In this document: positions 1 to 7,970 of the stretch, in pieces
Layout: each line of letters begins with the position of its first letter
Numbering within the stretch: the stretch's first letter is position 1
From: Pseudomonas sp. GOM6
Lineage (GTDB): Bacteria > Pseudomonadota > Gammaproteobacteria > Pseudomonadales > Pseudomonadaceae
Assembly: GCF_029537485.1 (NCBI RefSeq)
Contig: NZ_JARPUS010000009.1
Location: 62,001 to 126,000, forward strand
Length of the DNA: 64,000 bases
Reading direction: 5' to 3'
The notes under the pieces: model-generated
Seen by the model: the letters and a program-made list of their open reading frames with translations, nothing else
What the model was told of the DNA's origin: nothing
The model's database searches: none
Program-made: the position numbers and the translations under genes

Positions 1-425
1 AAATGCTTGGGCAGCTTGTCGTGCAGTGCTGTTTGTACGCTTTCTTCGTCGCAGACCTGGCCCTGCATAGGCTTGAGCAAGCGGTTGCGGAATACGCCAA
101 AGGTGCACAGCGGTGCCAGCTCATAGTCGGCGTATTTTTCCAGCCAGCGAATCCGGGCTTTGCCCTCGGCGTGCTGACCGAACAGGGCTGGACGTTCCGG
201 GTATTTCTCTTCCAGGTACTGGCATATCACGCTGGAGTCGGCCAGGGTGAAATCGCCGTCGCGCAGGGCCGGGATGCGTCCCAGCGGGTTGAGATCGCGA
301 TACCAGTCCGGTTGGCCGAAAGGGGTGACGATGTCCAGTTGGTATTCCAGGCCTTTCTCCAGCAGGCACAGGCGCAGCTTGCGTACGAACGGCGAGAGCG
401 GGGCGCCGTAAACGATCAGGCTCAT
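1..425 (-). CDS. Glutathione S-transferase family protein, 3' end outside window
   Basis: The first 141 codons read from an ATG at 425 with a strong AAGGAGT ribosome site just upstream. The N-terminal thioredoxin-like domain is clear: a start like MSLIVYGAPLSPFVRKLRL with the family's active-site Ser at about residue 11, then the cis-Pro strand NPLGRIPAL and the glutathione-gamma-glutamyl motif LADSSVICQYLEEKYP. The helical C-terminal domain begins around residue 85 and runs off the window edge. It lies 15 bases downstream of the membrane protein gene at 441-1208 on the same strand, so the two are probably co-transcribed. Substrate unknown; GSTs of this kind detoxify electrophiles or reduce peroxides in the cytoplasm. 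Confidence 0.9.
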   Translation of the reverse strand, partial: MSLIVYGAPLSPFVRKLRLCLLEKGLEYQLDIVTPFGQPDWYRDLNPLGRIPALRDGDFTLADSSVICQYLEEKYPERPALFGQHAEGKARIRWLEKYADYELAPLCTFGVFRNRLLKPMQGQVCDEESVQTALHDKLPKH

Positions 426-440
426 CGGGACTCCTTGTGT

Positions 441-1208
441 TCAGTCGTAGATATTCTTTTTCTTCCAGTCGTTTTCTTCGAGCGACTTGAGTCCTTCGGT
501 CAGCTCGCTGGGCTCGTCGTCAGCAGGTTTGGCTTTTTCCAGTACTACAGCGTTGGCACGGGCCAGGAGTTGCTCGAATTTCTGCAACTGCGCCTTGTAA
601 CGCTCGGTGTCCGGTTGCTTGCGCAGGTATTGCACGCCGCGTTCATAGGCCAGGCGGGCTTGCCCCGGCTGGCTTTGCTGCATGAACTGTTGCCCCAGGT
701 TGCTGAAAAACTCGGTATGCACCTGCACCAGCATGTGGCGAATTTCGCCCAGCCAGCGTTTAGCGTCGTTGGCTGGTAGGAGGCGTTCCTGGGCGGCGCG
801 AGTGATTTGGCCGTGGAAGTTTTCCAGCAGGTAGCGGATGTCCTTGGCCATGGCCTCGGTCGTGATCTGCTGTGGCGGGTTGCGTACGGGGATGTCGTCG
901 CCCTTGGCGACCCATTCGCGGAGTTCGGCGATACGATTGCGCAGGTTGGCGTTCTGTTTGTCCAGCGAGAGCAGGCGTTCGCCGTGTTGCAGTTCGAAGC
1001 GGCTGAGCAGCAGTTTCAGTGCTGGCGTCATCAGCTGGCCTGGCATGTTCTCGGAAACATCGCGACTGCGACGTACCCGGTCATTCAGGTCTGCCTTGAG
1101 TCGGGCTTTCTCCAGTTTGCTGTTCTCCACCAGATGGTTGATGTAACCGATGGCGAACAGCACCACTATGCCGCTGATAATCAAGGCGGTGATGACGAGT
1201 GGGGACAC
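441..1208 (-). CDS. Conserved membrane-anchored protein of unknown function
   Basis: 255 residues starting at GTG 1208, chosen because GGGAG lies about 8 bases upstream. Residues 3-25 form one hydrophobic helix (LVITALIISGIVVLFAIGYI), followed by a charged, helix-rich soluble part with a probable coiled coil around 80-105 and a lysine-rich tail ending NDWKKKNIYD. The membrane helix lacks a signal-peptidase site, so I expect a bitopic inner-membrane protein. No catalytic motif is recognisable. It appears to be the first gene of a two-gene unit with the GST. I recall similar proteins as hypothetical in Pseudomonas, but I do not know a function. Confidence 0.8.
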   Translation of the reverse strand: MSPLVITALIISGIVVLFAIGYINHLVENSKLEKARLKADLNDRVRRSRDVSENMPGQLMTPALKLLLSRFELQHGERLLSLDKQNANLRNRIAELREWVAKGDDIPVRNPPQQITTEAMAKDIRYLLENFHGQITRAAQERLLPANDAKRWLGEIRHMLVQVHTEFFSNLGQQFMQQSQPGQARLAYERGVQYLRKQPDTERYKAQLQKFEQLLARANAVVLEKAKPADDEPSELTEGLKSLEENDWKKKNIYD

Positions 1209-1326
1209 CTGTGAATCTCCCGGACGCTATTTTTTCCCCGAGTGTAGTGCCTTGGTGCTCATGCTCATAGCATGGTGTCAATTTCTGTTCCGAAGTCTTT
1301 GATTTAAAAAAAGTTTTGAATGGAGG

Positions 1327-1355
1327 TTGACGCTCCTTGAAAGGCTCCATAGAAT
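1327..1355 (+). promoter_or_regulatory. sigma70 promoter for tRNA-Glu
   Basis: TTGACG at 1327-1332 and TAGAAT at 1350-1355 are separated by exactly 17 bases, a near-consensus housekeeping promoter. Transcription would begin near 1362, leaving a leader of about 65 bases before the tRNA. Confidence 0.75.
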
Positions 1356-1428
1356 GCGCGCCACTTTCAGCGTATTGGCGCAAGCAAATAAGTTGAAAGC
1401 CGGAAAGCTGTTGTAAGCTCCGGGCCAC

Positions 1429-1504
1429 GTCCCCTTCGTCTAGTGGCCTAGGACACCGCCCTTTCACGGCGGTAACAGGGGTTCGAGTCCCCTAGGGGAC
1501 GCCA
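1429..1504 (+). tRNA. tRNA-Glu (anticodon UUC)
   Basis: A 76-base cloverleaf with acceptor arms GTCCCCT and AGGGGAC, the T-arm sequence GGTTCGAGTCC, and an encoded CCA at 1502-1504. The seven-base anticodon loop CTTTCAC carries TTC at 1463-1465, which reads Glu codons. It has its own promoter upstream and a hairpin terminator downstream, so it is a single-tRNA transcription unit. Confidence 0.97.
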
Positions 1505-1529
1505 CTTTCTTTCCGCGTTTTGCGGACTT

Positions 1530-1566
1530 AAAAGGGTCACTCTCAGGAGTGGCCCTTTTGTTTTTC
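1530..1566 (+). terminator. Rho-independent terminator after tRNA-Glu
   Basis: AAAAGGG-CACTC pairs with GAGTG-CCCTTTT around a TCAG loop and runs into a T-rich tract (TTTTGTTTTTCT). It ends the tRNA-Glu unit. The symmetric A/T flanks could also stop transcription from the other side. Confidence 0.85.
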
Positions 1567-1743
1567 TGGCTTCTTTCTATTCTCATGTCTTTAGTCTGTC
1601 GCCGCCGTATTGCGGGTCGGCCGCTCTGCTGAGCGCGTTCAGGCGTTACACTCTCTGTCTGTATCAATTGACCGAAGGTGTGCTTCGGGCTGGCTGGGTG
1701 CCGTCACAGCAGCCGTATGCCGTTCGCGATAGGGGGAGAGGAC

Positions 1744-2394
1744 ATGGGGCTGACGATGGATGCGGTGCTGCAGCGAGCGCGCCCGGTATTGCCGGTGTTG
1801 GTGATTGAGGATTGTGCGCTGGCGGTGGACCTGGCCCGCGCCCTGCACGCTGGCGGTGTTGAGGTGCTGGAAGTGACCCTGCGTACTCCGCGCGCCCTGG
1901 ATGCTCTGGCGGCTATCCGTCAGGCGCTGCCTGATCTGCTGGTTGGGGCGGGGACCGTGATCCATGCCGAGCAGTTTTTGGAAGCGCGCGATGCCGGCGC
2001 GCAGTTCGCCGTCAGTCCCGGCTGTACCGAGCGCCTGGCGGCGGCGGCGGACGACTCCGGTCTGCCTTACCTGCCGGCGGTGATGACGCCGTCTGAAGTG
2101 CTGCTGGCGCTGGAGTATGGTTACCGCTCGCTCAAGCTCTTCCCGGCCAACGGCAATACCAGCGTGAAGATGCTGAAGAGCTTCAAGGGGCCCTTTACGG
2201 GCATCCGTTTTTGCCCGACCGGCGGTATTACTGCCGACAACCTGCTGAACTTCCTGCGTTTGCCTAACGTGGCCTGTGTCGGTGGTACCTGGATTGCGCC
2301 GGACAACCTGATCCGTGCCCGTGCCTGGGATCAGATCACCCAGTTGGCAGGTGAGGCGCGTGCGCTGGCGGCCAGCGTGGAGGTCAGGTCATGA
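1744..2394 (+). CDS. eda: 2-keto-3-deoxy-6-phosphogluconate aldolase
   Basis: 216 residues. Cleaves KDPG to pyruvate and glyceraldehyde 3-phosphate, the last step of the Entner-Doudoroff pathway that pseudomonads use for sugar catabolism. The class I aldolase signatures are present: the strand EVLEVTLRT with the catalytic Glu, the glyoxylate-binding GAGTV, and the Schiff-base Lys in LKLFPAN, followed by FCPTGGI. ATG 1744 was chosen over an upstream in-frame start at 1678 because GGGGGAGAGG ends four bases before it and the resulting N-terminus matches the family. Its stop overlaps the start of the thioesterase gene (ATGA), indicating translational coupling. Confidence 0.95.
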   Translation: MGLTMDAVLQRARPVLPVLVIEDCALAVDLARALHAGGVEVLEVTLRTPRALDALAAIRQALPDLLVGAGTVIHAEQFLEARDAGAQFAVSPGCTERLAAAADDSGLPYLPAVMTPSEVLLALEYGYRSLKLFPANGNTSVKMLKSFKGPFTGIRFCPTGGITADNLLNFLRLPNVACVGGTWIAPDNLIRARAWDQITQLAGEARALAASVEVRS

Positions 2395-2840
2395 GCTGGG
2401 ACTTTCCGCAGCCTTTTGTCATCGATCTGCAGGTCGCGGCAGACGATATCGATGGCTTGGGGCACGCCAACAACGCGGTCTATGTCAGCTGGCTGGAACG
2501 CTGTGCCTGGCGTCACTCGCAGCACCTGGGTCTGGACCTGGCCGAGTATCGTCGGCTGGACCGCGCCATGGCGGTGCTCCGGCATGAGATCGACTATCTG
2601 GCCAGCGCCTACGAGGGCGAGCGGTTGCAGATGGCGACCTGGATCGTCGAAAGCGATCACAAGCTGAAGATGAACCGGCGTTTCCAGTTGTGGCGACCGG
2701 CCGATGCCAGCACGCTGCTGCGAGCCCAGACCACCTTCGTTTGCATCGAGCTGTCGAGTGGCCGGCCCAAGCGTATGCCGGCCGAATTCGTCGAGGGTTA
2801 TGGCAAGGCGGTGCTGGAGCCTTATCCGCTGCAGCTGTGA
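2391..2840 (+). CDS. Hotdog-fold acyl-CoA thioesterase (4-hydroxybenzoyl-CoA thioesterase type)
   Basis: 149 residues with the 4HBT pattern: the motif DIDGLGHANNAVYVSWLE near residues 18-36 contains the conserved catalytic Asp (of D-x-x-G-H-x-N-N), and a central FQLWRP/TTFVCIEL beta-sheet region completes the single hotdog domain. Enzymes of this class hydrolyse acyl-CoA or aryl-CoA thioesters in the cytoplasm. The gene overlaps eda by four bases, so the two are co-transcribed, although no metabolic link is evident. The natural substrate cannot be told from sequence. Confidence 0.88.
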   Translation: MSWDFPQPFVIDLQVAADDIDGLGHANNAVYVSWLERCAWRHSQHLGLDLAEYRRLDRAMAVLRHEIDYLASAYEGERLQMATWIVESDHKLKMNRRFQLWRPADASTLLRAQTTFVCIELSSGRPKRMPAEFVEGYGKAVLEPYPLQL

Positions 2841-2844
2841 CGGA

Positions 2845-3237
2845 TCAGTTGAGCATGGGCGCGATAAACACCTCGCCCGGCTTGACGATCACTGCGAATT
2901 GACGCGTTTCTCCGGGGGCCAGCAGTACCGACTGCGCTGGTCCTGGACCCTGTCCCCCGCAGTAGCCCTGGGGCGAGATGGCCACGGCGATGCTGAAGGG
3001 GCCGTTGGGGAGATCCAGGCTGGTGCTTTTGCCAGGGCCCAGGGTGCCTACCACTTGTTGGTTGACGTATAGCTCCACGTCGCAAGCATTCGGCGCATTG
3101 CTGTCGCGGGTGAAGATTAGGCGGGACGGGCTTTCGCTGGCCGGATTCTTCGGGACATGGTGCACGCCGCGTGGCGGCGGACCGGCCTGGACCGCGGTGC
3201 TGACCAGCGTGAGGGCGATCAGTAGTGGGCGCAGCAT
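2845..3237 (-). CDS. Small secreted protein of unknown function
   Basis: 130 residues from ATG 3237. Residues 1-18 form a signal peptide (LLIALTLVSTAVQA) with an AxA-type cleavage site, so the mature protein is about 112 residues and periplasmic or exported. Two Cys (in NACDVELYV and GYCGGQG) could form a disulfide. The mature part resembles a small beta-sandwich, with an alternating strand pattern and a C-terminal GETRQFAVIVKPGEVFI segment. It converges with the thioesterase gene, leaving only four bases between stops. No family recognised. Confidence 0.75.
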   Translation of the reverse strand: MLRPLLIALTLVSTAVQAGPPPRGVHHVPKNPASESPSRLIFTRDSNAPNACDVELYVNQQVVGTLGPGKSTSLDLPNGPFSIAVAISPQGYCGGQGPGPAQSVLLAPGETRQFAVIVKPGEVFIAPMLN

Positions 3238-3338
3238 GATGACCTCCTGATGGCCTTGGCGGAACTGCCGCGACGGCCGGTATGAATCCCTGATGTTGGC
3301 GCCTTACACTACGCGCCCCATTTTTCGAGACTTCTGTC

Positions 3339-4358
3339 GTGCAAATCGCCCTGGCTCCCATGGAGGGGCTGGTCGACGAAATCCTGCGCGATGTGCTGAC
3401 CCGTGTCGGCGGCATCGACTGGTGCGTCACCGAGTTTATCCGCATCTGCGACCGGCTGCTGCCAGCATCCGCTTTTTACAAGCTGGCTCCCGAGCTGGCC
3501 GATGGCGCGCAGACCCGTGCCGGTACGCCCATGCGCTTGCAGCTGCTGGGCTCCGATCCGCTTTGCCTGGCGGATAACGCTGCTTTTGCCTGCGGTCTGG
3601 GCGCTCCCGTGATCGACCTCAACTTCGGCTGTCCGGCCAAAACGGTGAACAAGTCCCGTGGTGGTGCCGTGCTGCTCAGGGAGCCGGAGCTGCTGCACGC
3701 CATCGTGCGTGAAGTGCGCCGTACCGTTCCGGCGCATATCCCGGTGACGGCGAAGATGCGTCTGGGCTTCGACAGTCCGGATGGCGCGTTGGACTGCGCC
3801 CGTGCCTTGGCCGAGGGCGGTGCTGATCAGTTGGTGGTGCATGCGCGGACCAAGGTCGACGGCTACAAGCCTCCCGCGCACTGGGAGTGGGTTGCGCGTG
3901 TGCAGGAGGTGGTCAAGGTGCCGGTCTACGCCAATGGCGAGATCTGGAGCGTGGAGGATTGGCGGCGCTGCCGCGAAGTCAGTGGTGCCGAGGACATCAT
4001 GCTCGGGCGCGGTCTGGTTTCGCGCCCGGATCTGGCGCGGCAGATCGCCGCCGCTAGAGCCGGTCAGGAGGTGGTGCCGATGAGCTGGGGCGAATTGCAC
4101 CCACTGCTGCAGGATTTCTGGCTGCAGGCGCGGCGCAAGCTGGCGCCGCGCTACGCGCCGGGACGCCTCAAGCAGTGGCTGGCCATGCTTACCCGCAGTT
4201 ACCCGGAGGCGGTGGCGCTGTTTGCCAAGATTCGTCGGGAAAATGACTGCGAGCGCATCGATGCATTGCTCAATGGCTGCCCGGTGCTTGAGCCTGCAGG
4301 CAAAGGCTCTGGTCATGAGGCTTTCAGACGTGAGCTCTCGACTATCGAGGCCTCTTGA
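3339..4358 (+). CDS. dusC: tRNA-dihydrouridine synthase C
   Basis: 339 residues from GTG 3339. FMN-dependent reductase that converts a specific uridine of tRNA to dihydrouridine. The Dus TIM barrel is evident: the opening [10 protein letters not shown], then [21 protein letters not shown] with the active-site Cys, the VTAKMRLG strand, the phosphate-binding VHARTK, and [15 protein letters not shown] for FMN. The length and the C-terminal helical domain beginning around 250 fit DusC, the U16-specific form, rather than DusA or DusB. The stop codon lies within the -35 element of the following heat-shock promoter. Confidence 0.93.
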   Translation: MQIALAPMEGLVDEILRDVLTRVGGIDWCVTEFIRICDRLLPASAFYKLAPELADGAQTRAGTPMRLQLLGSDPLCLADNAAFACGLGAPVIDLNFGCPAKTVNKSRGGAVLLREPELLHAIVREVRRTVPAHIPVTAKMRLGFDSPDGALDCARALAEGGADQLVVHARTKVDGYKPPAHWEWVARVQEVVKVPVYANGEIWSVEDWRRCREVSGAEDIMLGRGLVSRPDLARQIAAARAGQEVVPMSWGELHPLLQDFWLQARRKLAPRYAPGRLKQWLAMLTRSYPEAVALFAKIRRENDCERIDALLNGCPVLEPAGKGSGHEAFRRELSTIEAS

Positions 4359-4381
4359 AATCCTGCTGAACGTCCGCATGT
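4354..4381 (+). promoter_or_regulatory. Heat-shock (sigma32) promoter of the small heat-shock gene
   Basis: CTTGAAA at 4354-4360 is a perfect -35 for the heat-shock sigma factor. After 13 bases, CCGCATGT at 4374-4381 matches 7 of 8 positions of CCCCATNT. The element overlaps the dusC stop codon. Transcription would start near 4388, giving a 5' UTR of about 60 bases that contains the RNA thermometer. Confidence 0.8.
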
Positions 4382-4390
4382 ACTGAGTGT

Positions 4391-4448
4391 GGGATGCCGA
4401 AGTCGGGTCCCGCGATCAAACACTTGCTGATTATTCAGGAGATGCATC
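4391..4448 (+). promoter_or_regulatory. ROSE-type RNA thermometer in the small heat-shock 5' UTR
   Basis: Two hairpins precede the start codon. The first, 4391-4411, pairs GGGA with TCCC and CCG with CGG. The second pairs TTGCTGA (4424-4430) with TCAGGA (4435-4440), so the Shine-Dalgarno AGGAG is base-paired. It includes the G opposite G mismatch in UUGCU/AGGA that is the hallmark of ROSE elements. In that family the hairpin melts at heat-shock temperature and exposes the ribosome site. The structure is drawn by hand from the sequence. Confidence 0.82.
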
Positions 4449-4898
4449 ATGAGCAACGTCCTTTCCCTGGCTCCTCTGTTCCGCCAGTCCGTCGGTTTTG
4501 ACCGTTTCAATGACCTGTTCGAATCGGCGCTGCGTAGCAGCGAGAGCGGCAGTTCCTACCCGCCCTACAATGTCGAGAAGCATGGCGAGGATCAGTATCG
4601 CATCGTCGTTGCGGCGGCTGGCTTGCGTGAAGACGACCTTGAACTGCAGGTCGAGCGTGGCGTGCTGACCGTCACCGGCGGCAAGCGCGAGCGTGCGGCC
4701 GAGAGCGTGACCTATCTGCATCAGGGTATTGCTCAGCGCGGCTTCAAGCTGTCATTCCGTCTGGCCGACCATATCGAGGTCAAGGCTGCAGCGCTTGCCC
4801 ATGGTCTGTTGAATATCGACCTGGTGCGCATCGTGCCGGAAGAGGCCAAGCCCAAGCGCATTCCCATCGGCGGCGAGAAGCCGGCACTGGAAGGCTGA
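4449..4898 (+). CDS. ibpA: Small heat-shock protein, Hsp20/alpha-crystallin family (IbpA type)
   Basis: 149 residues. ATP-independent holdase that binds unfolding proteins in inclusion bodies and passes them to DnaK/ClpB. The N-terminal segment LAPLFRQSVGFDRFNDLFE is typical of IbpA/B. The alpha-crystallin domain spans about 37-128 with YPPYNVEKHGEDQYRIVVAAAG and the GxLxV-type signature (here HGLLNIDL). The C-terminal I-x-I anchor appears as RIPIG. Expression is controlled twice, by the sigma32 promoter and by the ROSE thermometer that occludes the ribosome site. Confidence 0.94.
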   Translation: MSNVLSLAPLFRQSVGFDRFNDLFESALRSSESGSSYPPYNVEKHGEDQYRIVVAAAGLREDDLELQVERGVLTVTGGKRERAAESVTYLHQGIAQRGFKLSFRLADHIEVKAAALAHGLLNIDLVRIVPEEAKPKRIPIGGEKPALEG

Positions 4899-4914
4899 TA
4901 GCCGCGACACTTGC

Positions 4915-4945
4915 AGAAGGGCACCTCAGGGTGCCCTTCTTCGTT
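4915..4945. terminator. Bidirectional terminator between ibpA and the GGDEF/EAL gene
   Basis: AGAAGGGCACC pairs perfectly with GGTGCCCTTCT around a short loop, 11 base pairs. It is flanked on both sides by sequence that gives a T-run in each direction and lies between converging genes. Confidence 0.85.
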
Positions 4946-7855
4946 TCAGCGATGCGCCAGCAGCAGGTTGCGGAAATCCAGTAGCGGCAGTGGTTTGCTG
5001 AACAAATAACCCTGGTACTGGTGGCAACCTTGCTGCTGCAGGAACTCCAGTTGCTCGTGCTGCTCAACGCCCTCGGCGATTATCTGCAGGTTGAGGCTGC
5101 GGGCCATGGCAACAATCGCGCGGATGATTTCCGCGTCGTTGGGGTCGTGGGTCGCATCGCGGACGAAGGATTGATCGATCTTCAGCACATCAACCGGTAG
5201 GCGCTTGAGATAAGTCAGTGAGCTGTAGCCGGTGCCGAAGTCGTCCATGGCGAAGCTCAGGCCGAGCTTTTTCAGGCGATGCATCTTGGCGATGGTGTCG
5301 TCCAGGTTCTGGATCACGATACCTTCGGTGATCTCCAGCTTGAGCATGTTGGCAGGTAGTTCGCTCTGGTTGAGGCAGCGTTCCACCCGTTCGACGAAAT
5401 CGCCCTGGCGAAACTGGCGGGGACTGATGTTGACGCACAGTTGGAAGTCATGACTACGCACCAGACCGTCACGCAACAGGCGTGAGCCGGCGTGGCAGGC
5501 TTCACTGAGCACCCACGCGCCCACGTCGAGAATCAGGCCGCTTTCTTCGAGCACCTGGATGAACTGCGCAGGAGACTGTGGGCCGAGGCTGGGGTGGCTC
5601 CAGCGCAGTAAGGCTTCGCTGCCAATCACGCGCGTGTCGCGGGCGTCCACCTGGGGCTGGAAATACAGCTCGAATTCGCCGCGGGCCAGGGCCAGGCGCA
5701 GGTCATTTTCCAGGCGCAGGCGCTCGCTGGCGGCATCCTGCATGGAGTTGCGGAAGATCTGCAGGGTATTGCGCCCCGAGTCCTTGGCGCGGTAGAGCGC
5801 GATGTCGGCGCGCTTGAGCAGGTCGGTCGGGTTGTCGCCGTGATCCGGTATGAGAGCGATGCCGATGCTCGGTGTGACCTGCAGCCGATGGCCGTCCAGC
5901 AGCATGGGCTCGGCCAATAGACAGCGCAGTTTTTCTGCGACCTGGCGTACCTGTCGGGTGATTTCCGCGCGCTTACCCTCCAGTCCGGAAATCAACACGA
6001 CAAATTCATCGCCACCCAGGCGTGCCACGGTGTCTTCCTGGCGCACGCTGGCTTCCAGGCGAGCGGTAACCATTTTTAGTACAGCGTCGCCCAGTGGGTG
6101 GCCGAGCGAGTCGTTGATGTGTTTGAAATGATCGAGATCGAGGAACAGCAGGGCGCCATGCAGGTTGTGGCGCTTGAGCAGGGCGATCTGCTGGGTCAGG
6201 CGATCCATCAAGAGCGCGCGGTTGGGTAGATTGGTCAGCGAGTCATGGTAAGCCAGGTGCTGGACTTGGGCCTGGGCCTCCTTCAGCTCGCTGATATCGC
6301 GAGCGGTGAGCAGCAGGCAGGGAGTGTCGTTCAGCTCGATTGATTGCACGGAGACCTCGACCAGCTTGATGCTGCCGTCGCGGTGCTGGCCGTGCATCTC
6401 CATGTGGTAGACGCGGCCTTCGCGCATGATGGTTTCAACCATGCGAGCGCGCTCTTCGGGGCGGGCCCAGACCTGCAGCTCCATAGCACTGCGACCGATG
6501 ACTTCTTCGGCCCGATAGCCGGTGAGGCGGCAGAAGCCTTCGTTGACCTCGATGTAGCGGCCGCTGTCGCGCTCGGTGATGGTGATGGCGTCGGGGCTGG
6601 AGTGGAAGGCCTTGGCGAACTTCTCCTGGCTGGCCTTTAGTGCGGCTTCGGCGGCCTGGCGCTCGGTGATGTCTCGGAAGGTGGTGGTCAGGCAGCGTTG
6701 CCCCTGCACGTGTATGTAGCGATTGGAGATGATGCAGATCAGCTCGCGGCCGTCTTTGCTACGAAAGTGGGCGATCTCGTTGTTCAGCTGTTTATCGCGA
6801 ATGAGCTTCTTGGCGAGTGCTTCACGTTGCTGCGGGTCGACCCAGAAACCCACATCCAGGGCGTTACGGCCGATGAGCTCGGCGGGCTCCCAGCCGAAGG
6901 TCTGAGTAAAGCTCGGGTTTATTTCCAGGAAGGCGCCGTCCGGTGCGCGGGAGACGCAGATCGGCTCGGGGCTGGCCTGGAACAGGGTGACGAACTTTTC
7001 CTCCGAGGAGGCCAGGCGCTGCTCACGCTGAACCCGCTCGGTAATGTCCATGAGGATGCCGGCCATGCGCAGTGGCGCGCCCTGAGCGTCTCGGTAGAGC
7101 TTGGCGGTACTTTCCAGGTAGCGCTGCTCATTACTCTCCAGGAGCACCCGATAGGTCAGTTGATAATCTTCGCGTCGCCCCTCTACCAGATCGGTGTAGA
7201 CCTGGCGCATGTGCTGGCGATCCTCGTCTGGCACCTGGCGGAAAAAGTAGGTGAAGTCGCCATGAAAAGACGCTGCCGGAAGGCCGTGCAGGCTGGCGGC
7301 GCGGTCGGATCCATAGAGCATGCCGCTGGGGATGTGCCAGTCCCAGGTGCCCAGGTTGGCGGAATCCAGGGCCAGGGTCAGGCGCTCCTGGCTATCGCGC
7401 AGGGCCTGCTCCTGGTCTCGTTGCGCGGTGATGTCGCGGATGACACCAAATACCAGGGTGCGGCCATCCTGGTCGGTTCGCGGGCGGCCGCTGATTTCCA
7501 GCCAATGCAGGCTGCCGTCTGGCCAGCGAATACGGTGCTGCAAGGGTTCGGGGTTGGGGATGCCGCTCAGGACTTTTTGAAACCGTTGGCGGACTTGCTC
7601 GCGGTCTTCCTCGGGAATCAGTTCGATGTAGTCGACCTGACGTTGCAGCGGTTTTTTCGGGTCTAGGCCGAACAGCGCTTGTGCTCCCCGTGACCAACTC
7701 ACCTTGCCACTGGCTGTATCCCAGTACCAGACGCCGAGATGGGCGCCGTTGAGTGCGGCGAGAAGGTGCGATGCGTCCTGCCAGGTCTTCTCGAACTCGG
7801 CGGGATCCAGGGCGGGAATAAAAGGGAAGGGCGGCTGTTTAGACGGTTTGGACAT
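4946..7855 (-). CDS. Multi-PAS GGDEF/EAL cyclic-di-GMP signalling protein
   Basis: 969 residues from ATG 7855, preferred to a GTG 36 bases upstream that lacks a ribosome site. Four tandem PAS/PAC units (roughly 25-145, 155-280, 290-410, 415-535) precede a diguanylate cyclase domain and a phosphodiesterase domain. GGDEF is intact at 614-618 with an RxxD inhibitory site (RQED) five residues before it. The EAL signature is at 747-749, and DDFGTGYSSL and the KIDQSFV strand indicate a potentially active phosphodiesterase. There is no membrane segment or signal peptide, so it is probably a cytoplasmic sensor of small ligands or redox state. It may both make and degrade c-di-GMP; the net activity cannot be inferred. 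Confidence 0.92.
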   Translation of the reverse strand: MSKPSKQPPFPFIPALDPAEFEKTWQDASHLLAALNGAHLGVWYWDTASGKVSWSRGAQALFGLDPKKPLQRQVDYIELIPEEDREQVRQRFQKVLSGIPNPEPLQHRIRWPDGSLHWLEISGRPRTDQDGRTLVFGVIRDITAQRDQEQALRDSQERLTLALDSANLGTWDWHIPSGMLYGSDRAASLHGLPAASFHGDFTYFFRQVPDEDRQHMRQVYTDLVEGRREDYQLTYRVLLESNEQRYLESTAKLYRDAQGAPLRMAGILMDITERVQREQRLASSEEKFVTLFQASPEPICVSRAPDGAFLEINPSFTQTFGWEPAELIGRNALDVGFWVDPQQREALAKKLIRDKQLNNEIAHFRSKDGRELICIISNRYIHVQGQRCLTTTFRDITERQAAEAALKASQEKFAKAFHSSPDAITITERDSGRYIEVNEGFCRLTGYRAEEVIGRSAMELQVWARPEERARMVETIMREGRVYHMEMHGQHRDGSIKLVEVSVQSIELNDTPCLLLTARDISELKEAQAQVQHLAYHDSLTNLPNRALLMDRLTQQIALLKRHNLHGALLFLDLDHFKHINDSLGHPLGDAVLKMVTARLEASVRQEDTVARLGGDEFVVLISGLEGKRAEITRQVRQVAEKLRCLLAEPMLLDGHRLQVTPSIGIALIPDHGDNPTDLLKRADIALYRAKDSGRNTLQIFRNSMQDAASERLRLENDLRLALARGEFELYFQPQVDARDTRVIGSEALLRWSHPSLGPQSPAQFIQVLEESGLILDVGAWVLSEACHAGSRLLRDGLVRSHDFQLCVNISPRQFRQGDFVERVERCLNQSELPANMLKLEITEGIVIQNLDDTIAKMHRLKKLGLSFAMDDFGTGYSSLTYLKRLPVDVLKIDQSFVRDATHDPNDAEIIRAIVAMARSLNLQIIAEGVEQHEQLEFLQQQGCHQYQGYLFSKPLPLLDFRNLLLAHR

Positions 7856-7970
7856 ACTGTTCTCGTCCGGCACTCGGCGACTCTCGGCCACCTGCTGGAA
7901 AGGGGCATCGTAGAGGCACGCTGGCGACTTTTCTTATCGTTATGGCCTCACGTTAGCCGCTGTTCTGTCT

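Noticed and set aside
1678..1743. 22-codon N-terminal extension of eda
   Set aside because: The extension lacks a ribosome site and family similarity; GGGGGAGAGG sits inside it just before the real start.
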